In this document: positions 35,408 through 46,178 of the stretch, piece by piece
Layout: every line of letters begins with the position of its first letter
Position numbering within the stretch: position 1 is the stretch's first letter
From: Ailanthus altissimus
Lineage: Eukaryota; Streptophyta; Magnoliopsida; Sapindales; Simaroubaceae
Length of the DNA stretch: 64,000 nucleotides
Reading direction: 5' to 3'
Assembly (NCBI GenBank): GCA_946807835.1
Contig: OX327712.1
Span: forward strand, 12,728,001-12,792,000
The notes under the pieces: generated by a model
Seen by the model: the letters and a program-made list of their open reading frames with translations, nothing else
Told to the model about the DNA's origin: nothing
Databases searched by the model: none
Made by a program: the position numbers and the translations under genes

Positions 35408-37828
35408 TGTAATATCTAATCCCTATTAGTAGTATTGGTGCCTAGATTTCGGTATAGAGCAATAAAGACATCGTAGGGTTACCTGATTCTAACACTATTA
35501 GAAATATTTTTTTATGGTGTGCGTGAGAGATATTAGACCTAATTTGGTAATTTCACACTTGTTCAGAGCATCAAATAACCCTAAAATATTTTTGAAATTT
35601 TTTCTTATTGGCTTAGAAAAGGAAATTTTAATTTACTACATGAATTTTCATTTAAGGGTTATGTATCAAACAAGCATTTGTTGAGGAACACAATCCACAT
35701 ATTAGAGAATGGACCAATTAGAAACAATCTCATGAATTGCCAAGTTGGGTATTCTAGTTAGTTCCTTGGACTATTCTAACTAGATAATTACAAAGGAACC
35801 AATTACATACTTAGTTTTCAACTAATGATAATTTAGAAATTTTGAGTTAGTTGAGGGGAAAATTGATCTTTTGAGAGAGCACTATATATATATGGTAAAA
35901 GTGTGTAGAAATTTCAAAAGAGTAAAGTTAAACACTTAGAGCACAAGAGAGCAAAATTCGTGCAAGAAGGGTGGTGCTACTATAGTGACATTTCAATTTT
36001 TTTTCTTCATAATATTTTATGCTTAACGAAGCTATAAGAAGGTCAAGCATAAGTCCCTAAGCTCAATTGAAGCCTCCATTAGTGAAAGTTTAAGAAAAAG
36101 AGGTAAGAAAAGCATTGTTTTGTGAGATTAATATGTGAACTTTTAAGATTGTTTCAATTGATGTTCTTGTGTGTATTCTTGGTTTAGATTGAGTTGAATT
36201 CTAGTGTAAAGCTTGAAGGAGTCATCAATGTGAAGAAATTGACAAGGTAAGAATTAGGGTTTTGGGTGATTTAGATGTATAGACTTCAATTAGTTATAGT
36301 TAGGACATTAGAATGAAATTGGCTTGATTTTGATGTAATAGGAACAAGAATTTGAGAAAAGAAATATGTTGGAACATAGGGTGAAATTATGCCACTTTAG
36401 GGAAGTTAGGGATTGAGTTGTGTTTCGGTTGAATTGTTGTGTATAAATGGTGCTTTTTGTAAATTGAATGTATATGGTTGATGGAAAAATAAAAAATGAA
36501 GAAAATGGGACATAATTATCCATTTTGAAAAGGTAAAGGGCAATTATGTCCAACCGAAATTATAGGTATTAAGAAATTTTCAGGGTGTCGAATGGTAAAT
36601 TAGACAAGATTGAATGGCTCTGTAAATGGAAATCATAAAGTAGTATCTATCTGGACTTTTATGCTGATTAGGGCATTTAGTATTTAAATGAGGTTCTAGC
36701 ATTCGATTTGGTTCTACATGTCATTTATGGCGTGCAGGTGAAGAAAACTGAGACCGGTAACGGGAGTAGAAATCCAGAGTGAAATTGAACTTAGAGCTGT
36801 TGTGAGTGAAAACCCGTTATTTTGTTTATTATGTTTTTGCATAATGAAATTGTATGTTTTAAGAGCTTTTAATGCATAGACCTTATTGCTTATTTTGATA
36901 TATATCCATAGATATGCATTTATATGTTCGGTTTAAGAAACAGTTTTAAAATTACTACATCAGTTTCAAATACCATCGGTACCCTCAGATTGTAGTGGTG
37001 GTGATTGTATTAGACTTAGCCGGTATATCTCGTACACATGGGCAGGTTTTGGGGTATGTCATTAACTCTGAAAAGTTGGGATGTCAAGTCATGTGAGTCG
37101 CTCTATATATACAGGGTATTGTCTCGATGTATGCGATGTAAGATTCTACTGCATACCCAGTGAGATGTCTTGAGATGTCATTGTGGGTGCTGCTAGTTCA
37201 GGTGCCCCATGACCTACTCACGTGTGCAGTGCTAGTTGAGTCGCTATATGAGTATAGGGCTTTAGGTTACCATTGGTACAATTTAGAAAAAAAATGCCTA
37301 AGCGAGGGCTTTAATAGTTTTCGAACTATCGATTGCATATTATGCATTTATATGCACATGCTAGTTATTATATTGTAATGATTTTAGATATTATTTTCCG
37401 AAGATGTAAGTAAAACCTGCTCAGCAAGATTTTATCGGAATATGATATTAGAAATCGTTTTACAGCTTTATACCAGTTTAAAAGCATGATTTATGCATGT
37501 CTTTTAGAATTTAATATGTATACCTAGTGTTATTTTTATTTGAAATCTTAAATGCAGTCACTGAGCTCCTTTAGCTTACTCGTTTTGTGTTATATTTTTT
37601 CTAAACCCCCTTCCCAAGTGCAGGTTTCGGTACGCCAGCTTTTAATTCTCCAATTGCTAATTGGTGGGCCAAATCTAAAGATCATTTTGTAAATATAAAT
37701 GTGCTAAGTAGCACCCTTTTTTGCTTTCTGCATACTAATTATTGGCATATGTATTTGTATGTATGTTTTGAACCAACTAGAAGAGATTTTAAAATTATCA
37801 TGATCGGTTTATTTTTTATGAGTATGCT
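35408..37828 (+). repeat. Element D 3' LTR, first part
   Basis: It starts TGTAATATCT and matches, in reverse complement, the solo LTR ending at 50744 over its whole length. It is cut at 37828 by copy B. Compared with that solo LTR, the distal end (47743-47794) lacks about 300 bp before the terminal GTTCTGTCA. No gene is seen in it. Confidence 0.85.
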
Positions 37829-39369
37829 TGTTTACGCTCAAAATATAATGCGGCTATCGCAGTATAGATTGAGGTGTCGATCTCACGAGGAAGCTCTTGG
37901 CAAAATAGGTTAGTAAAGTAAAATATTAAAGCAGTAGCAAAGGGTTAATTAATTTAAACGGATGAGATAGAATTGTCTATGAATTGAGGAAAATATCTTA
38001 TGATGATTTAAGCAAGGCTTTGAGAATCACAATTATGCTTTATAAATCTACTCTATGCTTTGATTCGATATTTATAACTCAACTGAAAGTTTCACATCCC
38101 AAACAATCAATCGGAAGGTATGTAATATATAGCACATTTGATAACACATGTATTTGATTTAGTTAAATTCTTTACAAGCATTAACACACATCATGTTATT
38201 TATACAAGTTATCTAAGATCGACAATATTGCAGTAAAAAATTAACTTGAATATCAAATATTTATTGCCCTTACATGTTATCCAAGATCGACAATATATCA
38301 AATTGACAATACTGCAGTAAAAGATTAACATATAAAACAATGTAACCAGTAACAATTATAAACCAACATGAATCACATAAGAAAAGCATGACTGAACATA
38401 TATGAGACATGAGAATTATAACCTCTGGATTATAGAAAATAAAATAGATAAGAGTTTAATCAAAACTAAACTTACAACATTTATAGCTCTTGACACTGAA
38501 TCAAAGCATGGAAGTAGATTTACTACACATAAAAGTTCATCTCTTAGCCTTGCTAGGAACTCTAGCTTAAATTACAATACATGTTAATGAGAATAAAAGA
38601 AGAGAGAATTCTCTCTTCTTAAAAACGTCCTAAGTGTCTCCTTATATAGGCAATGAATGGACATATGTCATGGATGACATCAATCTTCAATAATTTTAAG
38701 CCAATAACTCATGTATCCATTTGCAACATGTTTTTGATAATGTAAATGATCAATTCAACTTCTGAAGCCGACATAAAAGTTGTAGCATTTTGACTATTCT
38801 TTCCATAGGCACTGATTTCATGCAAATTGGATGAGTATCCAATGAGATATGAGCAAAATTCCAAAGATACATCAGAATTCGGCCAACAACCATTTTACCC
38901 ACTTGCAATGCGATTTGGTCCATGATAACGGCTGATTTGGACTTTACCATAAAAATACGAGTTGTTGATAGTTAAGTCAGAAATTCACAGCTTCAAGAAT
39001 TATACCAATTGAGTACGTATTTTGTGAGATACGGTCTAAATACGTGAGTTGGGTCAAGCTGGGTAAGAGTTGTAGTTCGATTCTGTTGTATCTCAATTTT
39101 TGGCCCATAACATGTTAGATTTGGCTTTTCCACTATTCTTCAAATTTGTGTAAGATTGAGTCATGTTGCACGAGGTTTAAGAATTTCTTCATTTCGATTT
39201 CTACATTGAGATTTATGTCCAATTTACCTAAACCTGTCCAAATAACATTCATTAATCACAATTTAAGGAGAACACTTTATTTCAAGCTAAAAATACAGAA
39301 AATACTAAAATTAGTGACATTAAATGGTGATTGAATCTCCTAACAACATGTATTTTCATGTGTTCATCA
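37829..39369 (-). repeat. Copy B 3' LTR
   Basis: 1541 bp; ends TGATGAAC...GTAAACA on the minus strand. Partner 46203-47742. Most differences between the pair are C/T or G/A transitions. Confidence 0.93.
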
Positions 39370-40744
39370 CAGCCCCCAACCAGCTTATTGCTAGTCTCTA
39401 GCAATTCAAGCGTAAATAGAATATGCAAAACTACCTAAGCATTTCAATCAAAACGTCAGTTCGAGATCACTGTTGCTATCATGGTTTTTTCAATTACAAC
39501 TTCCATAATTTGTGTGTGTGTGAACTAATCCATAACCATCTAACCACAAACCACAATAGATATAACCTTGAGAATTTCTCCAAGTAAAAGCCTCAACTCC
39601 ATATCCTCACAGGTGTATGACTGTTTAAAAGGTTAGGACTTCTCTTATGGAGTTGGAAAACAGTTAAGCACTCAAGAAAAAGTCAATTTTAAGGACAGAC
39701 ATATAAACTAACATTGATCCAAAGATAGGAAAATTATTTGTTTAAAAATTAATTATTCATATCATACGCCAACTTTAGAACTTTAATTGGCTTGTGAGAA
39801 TAATACAATTATAACTTGGTGAGAAAACTGTTTTACAAGATATTTGTCTTCTAAAATTGAATGAAGACTTTATTAAACTCAATTGCTTATTATTTTTTTG
39901 TTTCTGGTATTTTTGTGTTTTTTTTTTGTTTCTCTTTTATTTTTTTATTTTTTTGAAGAATACAAGGAAGCATTACAAAGGTTTCTCACCAAATTATATT
40001 ATGCACAAATGTAACCAACTTATCCCTTAATTCAAATAATATCATTCTAAACAAAAATTAACCAATTCAAAGGATCAATGAAGGTTCATAAGCTGTTTTC
40101 TCAACCTTTTCACTTACTCACAAAAGATATGTGAGATTAGAAAAATATATACTTAAACATGGGAATTCTCTTGGCTATATAAATTGAATCATCCATCTTA
40201 CCACAAGGCTTAGCATTGTGCTCAAAAATATTTTGGAAGTCATTCTTTAGTAACCTAGATAGAAACAGTGACTCAACCTAAACAATTCTGAAATCATACT
40301 TAGGCAGAAAAGCAAATTCCTTTATACAAGAATTACCAAGACTACAAGCAGTAAACGATAATGCATGAAATATAAAACAAAATAACAAAAAGTTAGTTAA
40401 AATGCATTTCAAAAGTTAGTACTAAAACTCCTTACTCTGCCATTCTAATTTGACCTAGAATGCGTCTCAAGAGTTCAAGAATGAACTCTTTACTCTGCCA
40501 TTTTAATCAAATGTCGGACCACAAAATTTTTTTATTATTTTTTTTTTGCAAAATGCAACGTATGTCTACTATCCTCCCCCCAAACCAGATGAAACATTGT
40601 CCTCAATGTTTAAATAGAAAGAGATAAAGTATAGAAGACATTACCTAAAACGCCAGTTATTTGAAAGAAACAAACCTGAGAGACACTTAAGCAAATATAA
40701 ACTAAAATGATGGTACTGATAAATAAATAAATAAAAAGAAAAAT
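39370..40744 (-). other. Copy B 3' untranslated region with polypurine tract
   Basis: Non-coding, conserved in A and C. GGTTGGGGGCTG on the minus strand (39370-39381) abuts the LTR and is the expected plus-strand primer. No open frame of note. Confidence 0.75.
40570..40611 (-). promoter_or_regulatory. Conserved hairpin and internal polypurine tract downstream of LOG
   Basis: On the minus strand AAACATTGAGGACAATGTTT forms an 8-bp stem with loop AGGA (40592-40611), followed by CTGGTTTGGGGGGAGG (40572-40588). The same block is at 63119-63157 (C) and about 5159-5193 (A, one stem mismatch). It could be a second plus-strand priming site or an RNA signal. Confidence 0.6.
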
Positions 40745-41392
40745 TTACAAACGAAGTGTCAGATCCAATTTTCGCTTGTTAAGGCCCACTGACCAATCGA
40801 TCCGAGTTATTGCTGGGTCAGGTTCGTAGGTAACTGCCTGTAATTTGTTAATCAATTCATCCGCCTCAGTAGCAGAAACCAGGATCTGTCGCACCGAATG
40901 TGAAATAAAATTCTGTTCCACAGCTTGATCAAGAAAACAAAGTAAGCAATCAAAATAGTTATTAACATTCAACAAACCTATGGGTTTTCGGTGGATATTC
41001 AGTTGGGCCCAAGAGACAATTTGAAAAATTTCTTCCAAGGTACCAAAACCACCTGGTAAAGCAATAAAAGCGTCTACATTGCAAAGCATTCTGGCTATAC
41101 GTTCATGCATGGATGAGACTCGTAATTCTTCCCCTATTGTTTTCCCGGTCAGATTTCCCACGGCCAAAGCTGTAGGAATAATACCTAAAACTTGACTTCC
41201 TCCTAAATGTGCAGCTGTTGACACACACCCCATTAGCCCAAGGCTACCTCCTCCATAAATCAAATGAATTTTTCTTACAGCTAATGTTTTTCCTAGATTG
41301 TTTGCTGCTTCTACGAACACTTTACTCTCCCTAGGACTAGATCCACAAAATACACATATATTTCGAAATTGTCGAACTTGGGTTTCCTCCAT
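40745..41392 (-). CDS. LOG-like cytokinin riboside 5'-monophosphate phosphoribohydrolase, retroelement-borne, intact
   Basis: 215 residues from the ATG at 41390-41392 (an in-frame GTG four codons upstream is not a likely plant start). LOG enzymes cleave cytokinin ribotides to the active free base in the cytosol in one step. Seen: N-terminal CVFCGSSP, Rossmann GGGSLGLMG (47-55), SSMHER (93-98), signature PGGFGTLEE (113-121) with the catalytic Glu, then SWAQLNIHRKPIGLLNVN. Length is normal for plant LOG, but the end (DWSVGLNKRKLDLTLRL) is unlike those I know. There is no intron, whereas plant LOG genes have several, so it was captured through RNA. It lies 316 nt after the cysteine-rich gene, between the LTRs of copy B, and has its own TATA box. 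All copies in A, C and at 30959 are broken. Activity is inferred from intact motifs, not shown. Confidence 0.92.
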   Translation of the reverse strand: MEETQVRQFRNICVFCGSSPRESKVFVEAANNLGKTLAVRKIHLIYGGGSLGLMGCVSTAAHLGGSQVLGIIPTALAVGNLTGKTIGEELRVSSMHERIARMLCNVDAFIALPGGFGTLEEIFQIVSWAQLNIHRKPIGLLNVNNYFDCLLCFLDQAVEQNFISHSVRQILVSATEADELINKLQAVTYEPDPAITRIDWSVGLNKRKLDLTLRL

Positions 41393-41444
41393 ATCTACTC
41401 TCACCTTTATCTCAATATATGAAAATGAAGAAACTGAGGTGCTG

Positions 41445-41453
41445 TATTTATAG
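41445..41453 (-). promoter_or_regulatory. TATA box for LOG, copy B
   Basis: CTATAAATA within CTCTATAAATACAGCAC on the minus strand, 53 nt before the LOG ATG. That places a transcription start about 25 nt before the ATG. Position and sequence are kept in A and duplicated in C, which supports an internal pol II promoter. Confidence 0.55.
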
Positions 41454-41708
41454 AGTACTAAATGATAACAATGATTATGGTAACCCGACAGTTTGTCAAA
41501 AGAGAGTTAAAAATAAAACACAAAAAATTTAAACATAATGACCCACATGCATTATTGAACAAAAAGATTTGAATTTAAGACATCTACATGAGTAGCCCTA
41601 CTATTCATAAAATAAAGTTTGAAATTAAAACACATGTATTTACAAGTAGTTGTGATTGTGGCTCATATCTTCCTCTGGTTTTACGTCCAGTAACGGCTTA
41701 AACGCCCT

Positions 41709-42257
41709 CTATGAGTCGGGGATAGGCTTCCCATCCAATTTTCTTATAAATTGGCAAACAGGGTCTTTTAGAGTCAGATTCTCGAGACTATACCGTTGAT
41801 GTTCATTTTTGAATTTGTTCCATAAATCGAGAAGTTCACGTTGCACGAGCCTACAGGGATGCGTCTCAAGAGTCAATAGGATATCATCCAAAGACTCCTT
41901 ACTCAGTCCATTCTTAATGAACTGAATTTTGTCTTCTCGATTTCTAGATACGAATCCTAAAGAACGACAACTCCGATTACAATTCCATCGAGCACATTTA
42001 TGACAGACTTGTAACCTTTTTGCTCGTCGCCTTTTGGCATAAGAGCTTCTTCCAAGACCAAGCATATGAGAAACAAAATCATTTTCAAACTCACCAGACA
42101 ACCGAACCTTAGCTTCAATTAACCAACGAAGGTCCACAGGGATATTACCCAACATCAATAGCCTGAGTCTTTCACACCGTGCTTTGTAAATCTTAAGTAG
42201 AGCATTTTGAGGAAATGAAGGAAAACATTTTTTAAGGTTGGCAAGAATGCGATCCAT
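41709..42257 (-). CDS. Virus-like cysteine-rich nucleic-acid-binding protein (carla/allexivirus CRP type), intact
   Basis: 182 residues, basic. The central block GRSSYAKRRRAKRLQVC (69-85) followed by C88, C93 and C97 has the layout of the small zinc-finger proteins at the 3' end of carlavirus and allexivirus genomes (glycine-rich G-x-S-x-YA, arginine-rich nuclear-targeting stretch, then CxxC). Those viral proteins bind nucleic acid, weaken RNA silencing and, in one chrysanthemum carlavirus, act in the nucleus as a transcription factor promoting cell proliferation. The N-terminal 60 residues (MDRILANLKK start) and the C-terminal 80 residues are longer than in the viruses and unrecognised. It occupies the env-like position after pol and precedes LOG on the same strand. 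The match is by motif only, so a cellular zinc-finger origin cannot be excluded. Confidence 0.75.
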   Translation of the reverse strand: MDRILANLKKCFPSFPQNALLKIYKARCERLRLLMLGNIPVDLRWLIEAKVRLSGEFENDFVSHMLGLGRSSYAKRRRAKRLQVCHKCARWNCNRSCRSLGFVSRNREDKIQFIKNGLSKESLDDILLTLETHPCRLVQRELLDLWNKFKNEHQRYSLENLTLKDPVCQFIRKLDGKPIPDS

Positions 42258-42505
42258 TTTGAAAGAAAGAAAAGAGATGAATGCACAGTTTGAGGGACAG
42301 TTTTTAGGGAACTGAGAAACCGACTTTAATAGTCACGGAATACCGTATCCGCCACTTGACCGGGAAATAAAATCACACTGAAGAAAAAATAAAAAGAAGA
42401 AAATAAAGTAAAATAAAATGTGCAAGAAAATAAAAGAAAAAATAGAAAGTCAAAAGATAAAATATAGACAAAATATAAAATATGGTACAGATAGACTGAA
42501 CCTGA

Positions 42506-43834
42506 TCAATCATGATAGACAGGATCCACAAGAGGGATCTCGCCTAGGTACATAGAGTCCTTTACCTTTTCCACGTAGCTTTTTAGCCACTGTCCATTCA
42601 CTTTGAAAGTCCGTCCATCAATGGGGTCTTCTATTTCAACAGCACCATTAGGAAAAACATGTCTTACTATAAATGGACCAGTCCATCGAGATCTCAACTT
42701 TTCAGGGTGTAAATGCAATTGAGAATCATAAAGATAGACCCGTTGATTTGGCTCAAAGTGTTTCCTTGAGATCTGTTTATCATAAGCTACTTTCATTTTA
42801 GCTTTGTAGATACTGGAGTTGTCATATGCGTCATTTCGTAGCTCTTCTATTTCTAACAATTGTAACTTTCTCTGGAGACCTGCAGCATTCAAATCAAAGT
42901 TAAGGGCTTTGACAGCCCAATAAGCTTTATGAGGTTTTCTAGAACTGAAATGTGTTCCTTGGTCACCAATGATGACACGTGGTGTCTCGAGTTTTGATGA
43001 TTTTGGTTTCTCCCTCTCACATGGCAACTTTTCAATGCCTAGTTTCCAAAATCGAATCCCTTTATCCTTTGAGTCAAAAATACTAAACATATCAGTTGTT
43101 TCATCAAGATAATACAATTCTTCAATATCAAAATCAAAGAGATTTTCTAAAGAATTAGAGCCATAATTTTTATAAGCTTCCTCCGCTCCAAGTGTGTCTA
43201 TCATATATGAATGATAGCATTCGTCTTCTTCTCGTGATTGCTTATCAATATGAAAAATGTTCACCTTAAGAGTCATATTCCCAAAAGATAATTTCATTAG
43301 ACCATTTTTGCAATTAATAAGAACATTAGCAGTGGCAAGAAAAGGTCTCCCCAAAATAAGAGGGATTTTTGACTCCATGTTAACAACAGAATGAGTATCT
43401 AAAACAAGAAAATCAATAGGGTAGTAAAATTTATCAATTTGCAACAAAACATCTTCTACTATTCCCCGTGGTTTCTTGATTGATCGGTCAGCTAATTGTA
43501 GGACTACAGATGTTGGTTTAATCTCACCAAGTCCTAACTGCAAGTAAATAGAATAAGGCATTAAATTTACACTTGCTCCTAAGTCTAATAAAGCTTGACC
43601 AAACTCATGTGTCCCAATTTGGCAGGAGATTGTGGGACATCCTGGGTCTTTATACTTGGGTGGTGTCTTTTGTTCAATCACTGCACTTACTTGTTCTGCC
43701 AAAAATGCAGTTTTCTTCACATGGTGTTTTCTTTTGATAGTGCATAAATCCTTGATGACTTTGGCATAAGTTGGAACCCGCTTAATCAAATTTAACAAGG
43801 GAAGGTTAATTTTAACTTGTTTCAAATGTTCCAA
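42506..43834 (-). pseudogene. Copy B protease joined by deletion to integrase C-terminus
   Basis: A 442-codon open frame. The first half is Athila protease: DLGASVNLMPYSIYLQLGLG with the catalytic Asp, then IPLILGRPFLATANVLIN. At KLETPR it jumps to VIIGDQGTHF of the integrase core, and a few codons later (SSRKPHKAYW) to the integrase end, which runs through RWTGPFIVRHVFPNGAVEIE to the stop. Compared with copy C, two deletions of about 2.2 kb and 0.27 kb have removed reverse transcriptase, RNase H, the zinc domain and two of the three integrase catalytic residues. The first junction lies in a shared CCAC(G) stretch. The frame stays open across both junctions, but a working protein is not expected beyond protease. 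Confidence 0.85.
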
Positions 43835-45357
43835 AATCTCACCTTGAATTTTTGAATTTTTCCCAACCGGTCGAAGAGCTTAAGGAAAAGGCACTGGGAT
43901 TGAAAACTTACTTTCGGGCTCTTTTTCCATTGTGGCCTCTTTTTCAAGGGGGGCGTCTTTACTACTCATAGATGTGTTAATTTCAGGAGTAGGCTCACTT
44001 ACAATCTTACCACTTCGAGTAGTAATGACATTGACTTCTTTGAGATTTTGAACATCAGAAGTAGAAGCTTGTGCCATGAATTGTCCTTTCGGATTGGATT
44101 GAGGTTGAGATGGAAACTTACCTCGATCTTGTACAGTTAAGGCACTGGTCAATTTTGTGATTTGACTCTTGATTTCTTTGTTTTCGTCCACCACCTGTGC
44201 AAGAATTGTTTCAAATTTTTGATTAGTCTTACTTTGTGCCTCCATAAATGCTTGTAATGTATCCTCTAAAGAACTCCTAGTTGGTCGTGCATTATATTGA
44301 GGTGCAACATAAGACTTGGGTGCTTATTGTTCTTGTTTCCATTGGTTGTTGGCTTGTTGGTCAGATTTCCAACTGAAATTTGGGTGGTTTCTCCAGCTAG
44401 GATTATATGTTTCAGAGTAGGGTGAATAAGGCTTCTTGTACATCCCTAGGGCATTACATTGTTCCTCATATATCCTTCTCATCTCACTATACGTGGGACA
44501 ATCCTGAGCTAAGTGTTCCGCTCCTCCACAGACAAAATAGACATCGTGTGACTCAACTCTAGCAACCGTGTGGGTGACCCTTCTATCTTTGGTTTTCAAG
44601 GCCTCTAACTCCCTGGTTAAGACCTCTAATTGGGCTTTGAGGTTATCCTCTTCCCTAAGATGGAAAACTCCATTGGGTCATGACCTATTTGTGCTTTCAG
44701 TAATGCTAGGTCTAGTTCATGTATGGGCTTTTTCGGTTAAGTCATTAAGGAATTCTATGGCTTCCTCAGGATCTTTGTGAAGGAACTCTCCATTACACAT
44801 CATCTCAACAAATTGGCGCTCTCTAATTGTGAGTCCCTCATAGAAATAACTAACCAAGCGCCAATTTTCATACCCATGGTGAGGGCACAGATTTAACAAC
44901 TCTTTAAACCTTTCCCATGCTTGATATAATGTTTCACTGTCTTTTTGGGAGAAGGAAGAAATTTGTCTTTTCAGGCCATTAGTTTTGTGTTGTGGGAAGT
45001 ATTTATTGAAAAATGCTTGGGTCATTTCTGCCCAAGTTCCTATAGACCTCGGCCTCAAAGAGTATAGCCAACTCTTTACTTTGTCTTTCAAAGAAAAAGG
45101 AAAAATTTAAGTCTAACAGTGTCTATGGCCTCAGGTTGGCTATGGAAGGTGGCAATTACCTCTTCAAATTCCCTAACATGTACATAAGGATTTTCAATAT
45201 CTAGACCATGAAAAGTGGGAAGAAGTTGTATCATTCCAGGTTTAAAATCCGAATGGGGTGTGTTAGGTGGAAATATAATGCATGATGGTGTGGCTGTGCG
45301 AGTAGGATGCAAGTAATCTTTTAGAGTTCTAACGGGGTTTTCTTTGTGTTGGCTCAT
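43835..45357 (-). pseudogene. Copy B gag (capsid, zinc knuckle, linker) with few stops
   Basis: Starts MSQHKENPVRTLKDYLHPTR (45357). Capsid core: MIQLLPTFHGLDIENPYVHV, then a one-base shift near 45090-45105, then KSWLYSLRPRSIGTWAEM and QAFFNKYFPQHKTN. A TGG-to-TGA stop follows at about 44717. The knuckle is VYFVCGGAEHLAQDCP, where the first Cys of CX2CX4HX4C has become Tyr. The linker 43880-44245 ends in TAA just before the protease frame. In copy C the arrangement is the same, so gag-pro-pol was originally one long frame, as in Athila. Confidence 0.85.
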
Positions 45358-45610
45358 TGTGTTAGAATTACAAGATGAACTAGAAGGTGAATTCTCTTCA
45401 CTTATAAATTATGGGGTGGTTCTAGTTCTAGTTCTAGTTCTCTCACAAATCTTCCTCGTTTGTCTCTAAATCGATGCATACATCCTAACAACAATATTAT
45501 TTTTTATTTATTTATTTATTTATTTTTATTTTTTATTATTTTTTTTTAAGGAAAGAAATGCTTAAGAAAAATTAAGAAGTGGAATAAATACAACAATAAA
45601 TAGAAATGAG

Positions 45611-46062
45611 TTAGGTGGTAAGACCAATCATGAAATATAAATACAATAACTAAACAAAAGACTATAAAGTACAAAAAAAAAGTACAATAAATAAATAATA
45701 AAAAGAAAATACAATAAGTAAATAAATAAAAGGTTAGGCGGTAGAACTGGCCATAAAAAGAAAATACAACATGTTAACTAAAGTAAATAAAGTGCAATAA
45801 ATACGTAAAAGAAAATGAAAATAACGTGCAATAAAAAAAGTGAATTAAATAAATAAAGTACAATAAAAAAAAATAAAGAAACAAAGTTAGGCGGTAGAAC
45901 CGGCCACAAAATAAAAAGAAAATACAACAAATTAACTAAAGAAATAAAGTACAATAAATAAATAAAAGAAAGTGAACAAAGTTAGGCGGTAAAACCAGCC
46001 ATTAAGATAATATAAAATATAACAAAAGAAATCAAAATAAATTAGGTGGTAGAACCAACCAT
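45611..46062 (-). repeat. Array of five short hairpin motifs in the copy B leader
   Basis: Minus-strand consensus GGYYGGTTYTACCRCCTAA at 45611-45630, 45734-45754, 45887-45907, 45982-46002 and 46042-46062, separated by A/T-rich spacers of 40-130 nt. The YGGT/ACCR halves pair around a 3-nt loop, and C-G to U-A exchanges keep the pairing. The rest of 45358-46178 is AT-rich and non-coding. Confidence 0.75.
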
Positions 46063-46178
46063 GAATAATAAATAAATTACAACAAAGGAAATAAAACTAA
46101 GAGTTTACAAAGAAAAGAAAATATACAAAGTTACCACTTTAGTATTTATAATCGCAACCGACTTTCGCTTAGTGTGCT

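Larger units (their letters stand above)
31236..37828 (+). mobile_element. Element D: Tekay/Del-like chromovirus, 5' part missing, 3' LTR split by copy B
   Basis: Order: gag, protease, reverse transcriptase, RNase H, integrase, chromodomain, polypurine tract (AAGGAGAGGTGAAA, before 35408), 3' LTR. The 5' LTR and gag start are absent; the left junction to the LOG relic is at 31235/31236. The 3' LTR continues after copy B at 47743-47794. Element D is inserted in the reverse transcriptase of E, as shown by E sequence starting at 47795. Confidence 0.8.

Noticed and set aside
40745..41392. LOG of copy B as an ordinary host gene
   Set aside because: It has no introns, sits between the LTRs of one element, and has colinear copies in two other elements together with the same neighbour and the same 3' region.
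41393..41404. GTG at 41402-41404 as LOG start
   Set aside because: Plant nuclear genes start at ATG; the ATG four codons downstream aligns with the start in copy A and with ATA in copy C.
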